Shown in pieces: positions 1 to 8,089 of a stretch of DNA of 28,247 nt. The stretch comes from Candidatus Cellulosilyticum pullistercoris. Its GTDB lineage: Bacteria > Bacillota > Clostridia > Lachnospirales > Cellulosilyticaceae. A program made the position numbers and the translations under genes. Every line of letters starts with the position of its first letter. The stretch's first letter is position 1. The stretch is taken from contig JAHLFQ010000036.1 of assembly GCA_018883705.1 (NCBI GenBank), positions 1-28,247 of the forward strand. The letters run 5' to 3'. The notes below the pieces were generated by a model. It was not told where the DNA came from. It ran no database searches and worked only from the letters and a program-made list of their open reading frames with translations.

Positions 1-2
1 TG

Positions 3-470
3 CCAGACTTACCAAGGTTTGGACTGCGTTTCTTTTTACCTAAAACATACAATCAGGTTAAGTACTATGGATATGGCCCTTATGAAAGTTATATTGATAA
101 GCATCGTGCTTCTTATATAGGAGAATTTACTGCTTTAATAGAAGACTTACATGAAGATTATATTAAACCACAGGAAAATGGTAGTCATTACGGATGTAGA
201 TATGTAAAACTAGAGGATATGGCTAAGCAGAAAGAAGGTAAAATCTTAATAAGTAGTAGAGAGCCCTTTAGCTTTAATGCTTCTTACTATACGCAGGAAG
301 AGTTAGGAAGTAAAAAGCATAACTATGAATTAGAAAAAAGTGAGTATACGGTATTAAATATAGACTACAAACAAAATGGTATGGGTTCTGCAGCTTGTGG
401 GCCTTATTTAAAAGAAGCATATCGGTTTAAAGAAAGAGAATTTGAGTTTAAGATCAATATTAAATGGTAA
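3..470 (+). CDS. lacZ: GH2 beta-galactosidase, C-terminal part (5' end outside window)
   Basis: Frame 3 is open from the window edge to TAA at 468-470 and gives about 155 residues of a LacZ-type enzyme, which hydrolyses beta-galactosides such as lactose. Visible hallmarks of the LacZ C-terminal beta-sandwich domain are LPRFGLRFFLP at the start, YYGYGPYESYIDKH about 20 residues later, the IKPQENGSHYGCRYV stretch, and GMGSAACGP near the end. The catalytic TIM barrel lies upstream of the window. The ATG at 219 is internal and is not the start. The C-terminus is about where family members end, so the gene does not look truncated by the mobile element whose inverted repeat begins five bases after its stop. 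Its own terminator is not visible, so transcripts may run into the element antisense to the recombinase. Confident on family; substrate is not testable here. Confidence 0.9.
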   Translation, partial: PDLPRFGLRFFLPKTYNQVKYYGYGPYESYIDKHRASYIGEFTALIEDLHEDYIKPQENGSHYGCRYVKLEDMAKQKEGKILISSREPFSFNASYYTQEELGSKKHNYELEKSEYTVLNIDYKQNGMGSAACGPYLKEAYRFKEREFEFKINIKW

Positions 471-475
471 TTATA

Positions 476-533
476 ATTCGTTCCAAAATGAAAGAAGAGG
501 AATACGTTTAAAGGCGCACCCTCATAAGGAAGT
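476..533 (+). repeat. Left imperfect terminal inverted repeat
   Basis: It pairs with 9084-9140 in inverted orientation. The outermost ATTCGTT and innermost ATAAGGAAGT are identical in both copies, with GAGG, ATACG and a degenerate GGYGMAC block in the same order between them. Total lengths are 58 and 57 bp, so the alignment needs only single-base shifts. It starts five bases after the beta-galactosidase stop codon. Confidence 0.65.
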
Positions 534-567
534 AATTTTATTGCCGCAGGGCGGCATGGCTGAAAAG

Positions 568-2071
568 TCATGCCGTCCTGCCTTTTCTTTGCCGTTACAC
601 GGTCTGATCGTCGCCCGGCAGGTTGACTTCTCCGATGAAGTTCCAGACCAGTTCAATCTTCTGCCTGCGGTGGCCGCTGGACTTGTCCGGCGCATGGACG
701 ATGATTTTCTTTACAAACTCATTAACGATGGTGGGCGTCAGTTCACGAATGCCCACATATTTCCGTACAATGGCTGCAAAGCTGTCAAAGTCGGCTTTAT
801 CCTGTTCAAAGGCTTCTACCGCTTCCCTCCATATCTTGACCTGTTCTGTCAGTTCTTTTTGTTCCGCCTCATAATCAGCGGAGAGTTTCAAGAACCGCTC
901 ATGGCTGATTACCCCACTGATGTCGTCCTCATAGATGCGCTTGAAAATGCGGTCAAGTTCGGCAATACGCTTTTCCGCTTAGGCGATTTCACGCTTGCGT
1001 TTCTTGGCCTCTTTTTCGGCTTCTTGAAAGTGCTACTTTTTCGCGGCTTCCTCAAATGCCATAGCATCGTCAAAGAACAACGCTGTCACATCGAAAATCC
1101 GCTGCAAGACAAACAGTTTCAGCGTTTCTTCCCGGATAAAATGCGCAGAACAAGTTCCCGTGTTGCTCTTGTAATTGGAGCAGACATAGTGGTCTTGCTT
1201 AGGCGAAAAGCTGTTTGTCGTACAGAAATACAGCTTGTCCCCGCAATCCGCACAGTAAAGCAATCCAGAAAACAATCCCTGCTTTCCTGTCTTGCTGGGG
1301 CGGCGCTTGTTCTCCCGTAACTCCTGCACCCGTGCAAAGACTTGTTCCTCGATAATAGCGGGCTGGGTGTTGGGGAATATGCGCTGGTTTTCCGGGACGC
1401 TGGGCATAGTGGGCCTTGACCGTGAGAACGTGTTCGGCAGTCAGCAGCTTGGCAATCTGCATGGGGCCTTTTCCCGCAATACACAGGGCAAAAATACGCT
1501 TGACGATCTCGGCGGCGTCCTCGTCCACAATCCATTTCTTTTTGTCCGCAGGGTCTTTTATATACCCATAGGGCGGATTGGTGCAGAGGTGTTCTCCGGC
1601 GTTCCCTTTGGCACGCATAACGGCCCGGATTTTCTTACTGGTATCGCGGGCGTAAAAGTCGTTGAACAGATTGCGAAAAGGGGTGAAATCATTGTCCCCT
1701 TTATCGCTGTCCACACCGTCATTGATGGCGATATACCGAATGTCACGTTCCGCAAAGAAGCTTTCAGTATAGTAGCCGACTTTCAGATAATCCCGTCCCA
1801 TGCGGGACATATCTTTGACAATGACGGTTTTGACTTTTCCGGCCTCGGCCAGCCGGATCATTTCATTCTATCCCGGCCGGTCAAACGTCACCCCGGACAC
1901 TCCATCATCAATGAAAAATGTAGGATTAGGGAAACCATTATCGGTTGCATACTTCAAAAGGATTTTCTTCTGATTGGCAATGCTGTTGCTCTCGCCGTCC
2001 AGCGCATCCTCTTGGGACAAGCGGGCGTATAAAGCGGTGATGTTGTCGGGATAGTTGGTATTTGCTGTCAT
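568..2071 (-). pseudogene. Large serine recombinase (TnpX/TndX type), inactivated
   Basis: Read on the minus strand from ATG 2069-2071 behind AGGAGG, this is a large serine recombinase of the kind that excises and integrates Tn4451/Tn5397-like elements. Visible parts: resolvase domain with YARLSQED (catalytic Ser in RLS) and KDMSRMGRD; recombinase domain with NPPYGYIKDP; zinc ribbon LYCADCG...HYVCSNYKSNTGTC; coiled-coil arm; DUF4368-like tail ending VNLPGDDQTV. It is broken by TAG at 1868-1870 (FDRPG*NEMIRL), TAG at 1033-1035, TAA at 979-981, and TAA at 595-597, after which the frame reads on to TGA at 568-570. Near 1405 the frame also changes: KAHYAQ runs straight into PENQRIF in another frame, where relatives carry roughly 50 more residues, so a deletion is inferred. 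The multiple lesions make sequencing error unlikely. Confidence 0.9.
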
Positions 2072-2074
2072 GGT

Positions 2075-2329
2075 TCATTCCTCCTGTAATGAACGCCCGA
2101 CAAACAGGTTGCTGTCCTTATTATACCGTGCATTGTGGTTTTTGTCAGCATCTGCGATGGTTTCTGAGCGAATGAGCCGTACCATTTTGTCGTAAAGCAG
2201 TTCTGTGCCGCCGCAGGAGGTTTCCACTTCGTATACGGTTCCGCCGATTGTGTAGCACACGGTTTTTTGCAGCGGATTTCCTCTTTTCGGGAGATAATCG
2301 TTCTCTTGTACTTTTGGCTTCTGTTGCAT
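2075..2329 (-). CDS. TnpW-like transposon-encoded protein
   Basis: This 84-residue protein resembles the small TnpW family that accompanies large serine recombinases in clostridial elements; its biochemical role is unknown. The family-like core is YTIGGTVYEV followed by a short acidic linker and the amphipathic segment YDKMVRLIRSE. The start at 2329 (MQQKPKVQEN) is preferred over 2368 because AAAGGA lies about ten bases upstream. It ends three bases before the recombinase start, and the recombinase AGGAGG lies over its last codons, so the two were one operon with coupled translation. It appears intact although its partner is dead. No signal peptide or membrane segment is seen. Confidence 0.7.
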   Translation of the reverse strand: MQQKPKVQENDYLPKRGNPLQKTVCYTIGGTVYEVETSCGGTELLYDKMVRLIRSETIADADKNHNARYNKDSNLFVGRSLQEE

Positions 2330-2373
2330 TCCGTTCCCGTCCTTTCTGGAAGAATCACAACAGAGCAAGCATA

Positions 2374-2456
2374 GGAAGTGTGGCTACACTTCCGCAAAAT
2401 CTCCATTTCCGGCCTGCTGCCGGAGCGGAGATTTCAGCCTGTTGGGAGCTTCCCAA
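2374..2456. other. Cluster of three inverted repeats, possible oriT / mobC leader remnant
   Basis: Three stem-loops follow one another: GGAAGTGT/ACACTTCC with a 4-base loop (2374-2393); a larger one made of AAATCTCC/GGAGATTT enclosing TCCGGC/GCCGGA (2397-2434); and TTGGGA/TCCCAA with a 3-base loop (2442-2456). Downstream is GGAAAGGACGAAAACT (about 2489-2504), which resembles a ribosome-binding leader but is not followed by a start codon or usable ORF. From memory, clostridial mobilisable elements carry such hairpins just before the accessory relaxase gene mobC. The reading as an oriT remnant whose mob genes were lost is therefore an inference. The rest of 2457-2637 shows nothing coding. Confidence 0.45.
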
Positions 2457-2637
2457 ACCCTTGTTTTTTGCTTCGCCAATAATACGTTGGAAAGGACGAA
2501 AACTACCCGCAAAATGAAGACTTTGCATAGACTATTCTTTTCATTCTGTTTCAAGACGCCATAAAGTAAAAATCTTTCCTAATTTAGAAAATGAGTGAGG
2601 GCAGAGAATGGCTTATAATATATTGATTTTTGAAAAT

Positions 2638-2669
2638 TTGAGCGTTTTTTGAGATTTGCACTATATGAT
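2638..2669 (+). promoter_or_regulatory. Regulator/kinase promoter with 11-bp-spaced TTGAG direct repeat
   Basis: TTGAG occurs at 2638-2642 and again at 2649-2653, eleven bases apart, inside TTGAGCGTTTTTTGAGATTT. Exactly ten bases after the second box is a -10-like TATGAT (2664-2669). Neither box sits at a normal -35 distance, which is what an activator-dependent promoter would show. The same arrangement recurs before the ABC gene at 4457, so the adjacent OmpR-type regulator is the likely binder. Confidence 0.65.
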
Positions 2670-2691
2670 AAAATGAATAGAGGTGAGGACT

Positions 2692-3363
2692 ATGAAATCT
2701 AAAATATTGATTGTCGATGATGAACGCGGTATCGTCGATATGATGCAAACTTACTTTCAAACACAATATGATATTTTGACTGCATACAGCGGTCAAGAAG
2801 CCATTCAAAAAATTGCCAACAAGCCCGATTTGATTCTTTTGGACATCAATATGCCGGACATGGACGGGCTGACCGTCTGCCACAAGATACGAGATTATAT
2901 CACTTGTCCCATTTTGTTTCTGACGGCCCGCATTGAATCCGGTGATAAAATCATAGGCTTCCAAGCTGGGGCAGATGATTATATTGTGAAACCATTTGAT
3001 CTGGACGAATTAGGGGCGCGTATTGCCGCACACCTGCGACGCGAGCAGCGCCGCCAAAATAATTCTGCGGTTCGCTTCTTTGGTGAATTGGCATTGGATT
3101 ACTCTGCCCGGACAGCTACGATCAACAGTCAGAGCATCCCGTTGTCCAAGCGGGAGTTTGAAATTGTGGAGCTTCTTTCCCTCAATGCAGGACAAGTCTT
3201 TGATCGAGAACGGATCTATGAACTTGTGTGGGGACTGGATGGGGACGGGAATAGCGACACGATCATGGAACATATTCGGAAAATACGGGCAAAGTTTGCA
3301 ACACATACGCTGCACAATTACATAGAAACCGTCTGGGGGTGTGGTTATCGGTGGAACGCCTAA
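2692..3363 (+). CDS. OmpR-family response regulator
   Basis: This 223-residue two-domain regulator has an N-terminal receiver (about 3-118) with the acidic pair D9/D10, the phosphoacceptor D51 in LILLDINMPDMDG, the switch Thr in FLTARIES and the conserved Lys in VKPFD. The C-terminal winged helix (about 130-223) contains LSKREFEIVELL and ends with IRKIRAKF...VWGCGYRW, characteristic of OmpR/PhoB proteins. ATG 2692 is chosen because AGAGG lies eight bases upstream; an in-frame GTG at 2683 is the alternative. The kinase gene overlaps its 3' end and the ABC pair follows, so it probably responds to a compound handled by that transporter. Both its own operon and the transporter operon carry the TTGAG repeat. 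The protein shows no damage. Confidence 0.9.
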   Translation: MKSKILIVDDERGIVDMMQTYFQTQYDILTAYSGQEAIQKIANKPDLILLDINMPDMDGLTVCHKIRDYITCPILFLTARIESGDKIIGFQAGADDYIVKPFDLDELGARIAAHLRREQRRQNNSAVRFFGELALDYSARTATINSQSIPLSKREFEIVELLSLNAGQVFDRERIYELVWGLDGDGNSDTIMEHIRKIRAKFATHTLHNYIETVWGCGYRWNA

Positions 3364-4460
3364 AAAATATGGGGTTAAAAAAATCTTTTCTTGTTTTGTC
3401 TGTTTCCTGTGTTTTGCTGGCCCTCCTGCTATTGGGACTTGTTTTTGCGGTATGTAATTCGATCAGCAGCACCTTTCCCGCAGGTGGAATAGAAATTTTA
3501 TCAGATGGTACAGTAATCAGGCTGGAAGCACCGACAGCATCCCAGCAAACGATATTGTCGGTATTAGGTATCATACAAATTGTGTCTTGCATTGCGCTTC
3601 CTATGGGTGGGCTGGCTCTGTCGGGAATTTTATATTACCATATTAAATTGAAACAGCCGATTGCTGTACTGCGAAATGGTATTACAAGGATTCAGAACCA
3701 TGACCTTGATTTTTTCATGCCGGTTCATTCTCATGATGAATTGGGACAACTCTGTGCCGCCTTTGATACTATGCGTGAAGAACTTTTGAAATCAAATCAG
3801 GAACTATGGCGGCAGATGGAAGAACGGAAAGGGCTAAATGCCGCATTTTCGCACAATTTAAGAAATCCGATTACGGTCTTAAAAGGAACTGTGAAATTAC
3901 TGCGCCAGGGTACTGCGGATGAGCAGACGATTGACAGACTGGAAAGCTATACCCAGCGAATTGAACAGTATGTGGAAGCTATGAGCAGCATACAAAGATT
4001 GGAGCAAATGCCCTTGCGGGTAAGTGAATATCCATATTCCCTGTTGCGCTCGGAATTAGAAGATACGGCAAAACTCCTTGCTGGGACATTCCGGCTATCC
4101 ATTTCTGTACCTGATCATGGAACCGTACCAATAGATCATGCGTTATTTCTGACTGTTGCGGAAAATCTGATTGGAAATGCTGCTCGTTTTGCAAAAAGTG
4201 AAATTATAATATGCCTGCAACAGCGGGAAAACCTCTTGCTTCTGTCGGTCACAGATGATGGCCCGGGCTATCCAGCGGAGCTGGTACAAAACGGGCCCAA
4301 ACCGTTTGGAAAAGTAAGTGGAGATTCCGCTCACTTTGGGATGGGGCTTTATAGCAGCCAGACATTATGTCTGAAACATGGAGGATCACTTATACTCACA
4401 AATCGAAAGAAGCATGGCGCAACAGCTACTGCTTCCTTTCAAATAAATCAGAAAACTTGA
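3351..4460 (+). CDS. HAMP-containing sensor histidine kinase
   Basis: The protein has about 369 residues. TM1 (about 11-34), a short external loop of some 33 residues, TM2 (about 68-94) and a HAMP region precede the kinase core. The phosphoacceptor is H168 in FSHNLRNPITVLKG; the ATP-binding domain shows the N box ENLIGNAARFA, the G1 box DDGPGYP and a later GMGLYSS. The external loop is too small to be a binding domain of its own, a trait shared with kinases that sense through a partner transporter, so the downstream permease may be the sensor (inference). GTG 3351 overlaps the regulator by 13 bases and has a GGGGG motif 11 bases upstream; GTG 3339 is possible. It lies just before the ABC gene, and its stop codon lies inside that gene's TTGAG operator. 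Confidence 0.88.
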   Translation: MERLKNMGLKKSFLVLSVSCVLLALLLLGLVFAVCNSISSTFPAGGIEILSDGTVIRLEAPTASQQTILSVLGIIQIVSCIALPMGGLALSGILYYHIKLKQPIAVLRNGITRIQNHDLDFFMPVHSHDELGQLCAAFDTMREELLKSNQELWRQMEERKGLNAAFSHNLRNPITVLKGTVKLLRQGTADEQTIDRLESYTQRIEQYVEAMSSIQRLEQMPLRVSEYPYSLLRSELEDTAKLLAGTFRLSISVPDHGTVPIDHALFLTVAENLIGNAARFAKSEIIICLQQRENLLLLSVTDDGPGYPAELVQNGPKPFGKVSGDSAHFGMGLYSSQTLCLKHGGSLILTNRKKHGATATASFQINQKT

Positions 4461-4488
4461 GCGATTTTTGAGATTTTTAATTTACACT
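4457..4488 (+). promoter_or_regulatory. ABC transporter promoter with the same TTGAG direct repeat
   Basis: TTGAGCGATTTTTGAGATTT (4457-4476) matches the element before the regulator at 19 of 20 positions. TTGAG boxes start at 4457 and 4468, again eleven bases apart, and a -10-like TACACT (4483-4488) again starts ten bases after the second box. The kinase stop TGA (4458-4460) is embedded in the first box. The transporter can thus be transcribed separately from the regulator and kinase, probably under the regulator. Confidence 0.65.
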
Positions 4489-4521
4489 CTACTTATATCA
4501 CAAATAAGGAGAGTGTTTTTT

Positions 4522-5196
4522 ATGAATATTGAGGCAAAAGAATTATCAAAAATCTACGGCAACGGCGAAAGCCGTGTTGTTGCGCTGGATAAAGTCAATC
4601 TTGAAATTGCATCTGGCGACTTCATCTCTATTATGGGGCCTTCTGGCAGCGGAAAAAGCACCCTGCTTCATTTGCTGTCCGGGCTGGACAAGCCGACTTC
4701 TGGCAGCCTGACATACGATGGAAAAGACATATACAGTTTGGGCGACAAAGACCTGTCTGCTTTTCGCCGCCAGCGGATCGGCTTCATCTTCCAGCAGTTC
4801 AATCTGCTTCCCGTCCTGACAGCAAAGGAAAATATCATGATGCCTTTATTGTTAGATAAAAAGCAGCCGGATGAAGCGTATCTAAAACAGCTTACGGAAT
4901 TACTGGGGATTCGGGAGCGCCTTACCCATTTACCCCATGAGCTTTCCGGCGGTCAGCAGCAGCGTGTAGCGATTGCCCGCGCTCTGATTGCAAAACCCGA
5001 TATTATCTTTGCAGATGAACCAACCGGGAATCTGGATAGCAAAAGTGGCAGCGAGGTCATGGAAATGCTGCAAAATATATGGAAGAAAATGGGCAAAACA
5101 CTTGTTGTCATTACCCATGACAGCCGTATTGCAAGAATGGCAGATCGTCAATTTATCATTGTGGACGGCACTCTTTCGGAGGTGACAGCAAGATGA
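4522..5196 (+). CDS. ABC transporter ATP-binding protein (MacB/LolD-like class)
   Basis: This is the 224-residue cytoplasmic ATPase of the adjacent FtsX-type permease. Walker A GPSGSGKS is at 39-46; the Q-loop is in FIFQQFNLLP, the signature is LSGGQQQR, Walker B is IIFADEP with TGNLDS following, and the switch His is in VITHDS. The QQFNLLP and TGNLDS wording is typical of the MacB/LolD/BceA class. ATG 4522 is chosen because AAGGAGAG sits eight bases upstream; an upstream in-frame start at 4468 would fall inside the promoter and add an unrelated hydrophobic stretch. The stop overlaps the permease start (ATGA), so translation is coupled. Such pairs export or remove antimicrobial peptides or lipids rather than import nutrients; the substrate here is unknown. 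Confidence 0.92.
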   Translation: MNIEAKELSKIYGNGESRVVALDKVNLEIASGDFISIMGPSGSGKSTLLHLLSGLDKPTSGSLTYDGKDIYSLGDKDLSAFRRQRIGFIFQQFNLLPVLTAKENIMMPLLLDKKQPDEAYLKQLTELLGIRERLTHLPHELSGGQQQRVAIARALIAKPDIIFADEPTGNLDSKSGSEVMEMLQNIWKKMGKTLVVITHDSRIARMADRQFIIVDGTLSEVTAR

Positions 5197-7673
5197 AATC
5201 CTATTTGGCCCTTACATGGAAAGAACTAAAAGCACAAAAAATTACGGCAATCCTAATTTTGATTGCAGTTATCATGTCTACGATCATGACAACAGTAGTT
5301 GGTCAGTCCATTGGGATTTTGCAGTCTATGCGAATAGAGCAGGCAGCGGGTTTGAACGGAAACCGTTATGCGACCTTTCATCAGCTTAACAAAGAGCAGG
5401 CACAAAAACTACACAAAGATGACCGCCTATACGATGTTGGCGATACCATCTTTGTTGGCAGTACGCCGTTGGGCAACAGCAGTTTATCTCTATATCTTCG
5501 GGAATATCACGATAACGCTCTATCTATGTATCCGTCAATCGGAACTATAAAAGAGGGACGTTTACCAGAGACAGCAAGTGAAATTGCATTATCAGACGAC
5601 ACTCTCCAGTATCTCGGATTGGATGCTGCGGTTGGGGATACTGTTTCTTTGGATATGCGTGTGCCTGTTATGGATGGTTCTCTTCCTGAATTTGAATATT
5701 CCGGTAATTTCACATTGACGGGTATTCTGGAAAGCAGTTATATCGGATACTCATCAGGCACAGTTCAGGGAATTGCAGGAAACGGAACTGCGGAAAAACT
5801 ATTGCCAGAAGAATATCTGTTTTATTCTACTGACTTTAAGACCCATAACAAGCAAAACTTTCAGAGCATTGTTTATGATCTTGCGGAGGAGTTGGATGTA
5901 GAGGATCGGTATATCCAGTACAACTGGATTCTCCTTGATGCCATTGGTATTTCTTATGATGAGGCAGCCAACAGCGATGCTGGTGCAGGTTTTTCCTTTA
6001 TGACCGTGGCGTGTGTTTTGGTAGGATTGCTGGTCTTATTTGCAGCCGGACTGGTAATTTACAACATTCTGAAAATTTCCATTACAAAACGCATTAAAGA
6101 ATATGGAACACTTCGTGCAATCGGCGGAGAGCGTGGACAAATTTATCGTCTTGTTTCCTTTCAGCTCCTGATCCTTTGTGGAATTGGTATTCCAATCGGG
6201 CTAATACTCGGTACATTATCTGCAAAGGGAGTGCTGATTGCTACTACGGGTGTCCTCAATTCTGATATATTCATGGCAAATAGTGTTTCCGAATTAAACG
6301 CAGCAATCAGTGCCGCCAGTACGGTGAAGTTCCCCATGCTCCTTGCAAGTATTGGAATCACACTTCTATTTGCTCTGCTGGCTGCTTTTCCTGCTGCCCG
6401 GTACGCATCCCGTGTATCCCCGACAGTCGCCATGTCTGGCCACTCTGTGAAGATCAAACGTCGCGGAAAAAGAAATCACAAAATACACAATTTTGAATCC
6501 TACTATGCGAGGCTGAATTTGAAACGTGGGCGTGGCAGAACGCTTGTTACGATTCTTTCTCTTGTTATGAGCATTACCGTCTTTGTCGCTTTGCAGAGCT
6601 TTACGAATCTGCTTGATGCCAGTAGTTCGGTTCAGGATATGTATTTTAGCGATTACGATGTTACAAATGAAACATCGGGTATTCCGGCAGAAGCTGTAAG
6701 CACGCTGGAGGCAAACGACGCAGTAGAAAGCCTTTCCACCGTCAGGCTTTCCGTATTTATGTTGGGTGCTGGTGACGAGCTTCCCTTTGAAACAAATCTG
6801 TCTTTGCAAAGTCACGAGACCTTTCAGCTTGCAAACATTGATGATGGACTATTGGAAATCTACGCACCTAACCTTTCTGAGCAGGATAAGCAGGCGCTAA
6901 AAGATGGAACAGGCTGCCTCGTCAAAAATCCTATTCCTTTTTCATACGGGGATACCCCTATGGAGCATACGGAACTTTCTATTGGCGATACGGTTCAGTT
7001 GGGCGGCAAGATGCTTCGTGTAATAGGGCTAATTGATACTCCTATTACAATCAACAATGAGGGCTTCACCAACGGTGTCCAGCTTATTGTGAATGAAGAA
7101 ATATATTGCACGCTGCTTGAAAATGACGCTTATTCAGAAATCTATTTGACATTACAGGATGGTGCAGATACAGATTCTTTTGAAACCATATTGGATGATT
7201 GGTGCAGCGAATATCCGGGCACTCACTGGCTTTCTTATCTTGAAAGCAGCAACGAAATGGCAGAGAGTTTTGAACAAATCAAAATACTTTGCTGGGTACT
7301 GATTATCTTTATTGGAATGATTGGCATATTGAATATCATAAACACCGTTTACAGCAATATCCATACCCGTGTCAATGAGATCGGTGTGCAGCGAGCCATT
7401 GGAATGAGTGCCACAAGCCTCTATAAAACATTTCTGTGGGAGGGTGCTTATTATGGAATTTTCGCATCATTGATTGGCGCGGTGTTGGGCTATATCTGTT
7501 GTGTTTTTGTCAACGCAGCACAGACAGATACATTACAACTTATCTCTGTCCCTGTTTTGGCGATTACCGAAGCTGCAATCATTTCCATTTTGGCTTGCCT
7601 GTTGGCAACAGCAATCCCATTGCGGAAGATTTCAAATATGAGTATCGTAGATTCGATTGAAACTATCGAGTAA
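5193..7673 (+). CDS. Two-domain FtsX-type ABC permease
   Basis: At 826 residues this is a membrane permease with two FtsX-like units. TM1 (about 15-37) is followed by some 230 external residues, then a cluster of membrane helices from about residue 270 containing VIYNILKISITKRIKEYGTLRAIGG, the coupling segment typical of FtsX domains. A second anchor near 450 precedes another large external domain, and the last ~130 residues repeat the FtsX pattern (INTVYSNIHTRVNEIGVQRAIG). BceB-type bacitracin permeases are shorter and have one large external domain, so this is a different subclass, closer to general MacB/FtsX permeases of antimicrobial-peptide or cell-envelope defence. It is the last gene of the cargo. 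No frameshift or internal stop is present, in contrast with the ruined recombinase nearby. Confidence 0.88.
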   Translation: MKSYLALTWKELKAQKITAILILIAVIMSTIMTTVVGQSIGILQSMRIEQAAGLNGNRYATFHQLNKEQAQKLHKDDRLYDVGDTIFVGSTPLGNSSLSLYLREYHDNALSMYPSIGTIKEGRLPETASEIALSDDTLQYLGLDAAVGDTVSLDMRVPVMDGSLPEFEYSGNFTLTGILESSYIGYSSGTVQGIAGNGTAEKLLPEEYLFYSTDFKTHNKQNFQSIVYDLAEELDVEDRYIQYNWILLDAIGISYDEAANSDAGAGFSFMTVACVLVGLLVLFAAGLVIYNILKISITKRIKEYGTLRAIGGERGQIYRLVSFQLLILCGIGIPIGLILGTLSAKGVLIATTGVLNSDIFMANSVSELNAAISAASTVKFPMLLASIGITLLFALLAAFPAARYASRVSPTVAMSGHSVKIKRRGKRNHKIHNFESYYARLNLKRGRGRTLVTILSLVMSITVFVALQSFTNLLDASSSVQDMYFSDYDVTNETSGIPAEAVSTLEANDAVESLSTVRLSVFMLGAGDELPFETNLSLQSHETFQLANIDDGLLEIYAPNLSEQDKQALKDGTGCLVKNPIPFSYGDTPMEHTELSIGDTVQLGGKMLRVIGLIDTPITINNEGFTNGVQLIVNEEIYCTLLENDAYSEIYLTLQDGADTDSFETILDDWCSEYPGTHWLSYLESSNEMAESFEQIKILCWVLIIFIGMIGILNIINTVYSNIHTRVNEIGVQRAIGMSATSLYKTFLWEGAYYGIFASLIGAVLGYICCVFVNAAQTDTLQLISVPVLAITEAAIISILACLLATAIPLRKISNMSIVDSIETIE

Positions 7674-7848
7674 AGCTCTGAATTTCAATATCAAGCGAAC
7701 CTGCACCGCCTCACGGGGAAAGAAAAAACGTTGCCGGGCAGGTTGCTTTCGTGCGCTCACTTTCCATATCCCTGCGGCGGTTTTGAGAGATCAAGGCCGC
7801 CGTTTTCATTTGTTCTGCACAGAATCGGTGGCTATGGAGGAAACCGCC

Positions 7849-7926
7849 ATGCTGATACCGTCTGTTTTCCAAACTCATAGCTTCTCAAAAAAAGCCTGTT
7901 CTCAGCGTGGGAGCGGTTTGGGCTAA
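7849..7926 (+). CDS. Possible 25-residue small ORF or leader peptide
   Basis: A short frame, MLIPSVFQTHSFSKKACSQRG and four more residues, has GGAGG eight bases before its ATG. It lies in the 416-base gap between the permease and the sigma factor gene, upstream of two strong hairpins. It could be a translated leader controlling the sigma gene or simply chance; the good ribosome binding site is its only support. I do not recognise the peptide with confidence. Bases 7674-7848 hold no other convincing gene. Confidence 0.3.
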   Translation: MLIPSVFQTHSFSKKACSQRGSGLG

Positions 7927-7983
7927 AAGATGTACTATACGATGTAAATAATCCGCATATCACATTCACTTTTAAAAAGTTGT

Positions 7984-8054
7984 TATTGCGGTCTTTCGGT
8001 GCGGGCCGGAACTGCCGCAATACCATAGACGCAAGGGGCGGTGGCTCCCGCCCC
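7984..8054 (+). promoter_or_regulatory. Structured leader ahead of the element sigma factor
   Basis: Two stem-loops sit just before the sigma gene: TATTGCGG/CCGCAATA (7984-7991 with 8015-8022), enclosing a GC-rich loop, and GGGGCGG/CCGCCCC (8035-8041 with 8048-8054, 6-base loop). There is no T-run after the second stem, so it is not a standard terminator. The ribosome binding site GGGGGTG begins about 20 bases later. The structure may control expression of the sigma gene. Confidence 0.4.
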
Positions 8055-8089
8055 GACTTCTCACTCTCCCGCAGATTGGGGGTGAAAAA

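Noticed and set aside
442..1320. Long plus-strand open frame of 292 codons antisense to the recombinase
   Set aside because: Its translation resembles no family I recognise, has no ribosome binding site, starts within the beta-galactosidase gene, and lies opposite clear recombinase motifs. It is a shadow frame of GC-rich sequence.
4522..7673. Bacitracin transporter BceAB
   Set aside because: The permease is longer than BceB, has two large external domains and two FtsX units; the ATPase alone cannot support that name.
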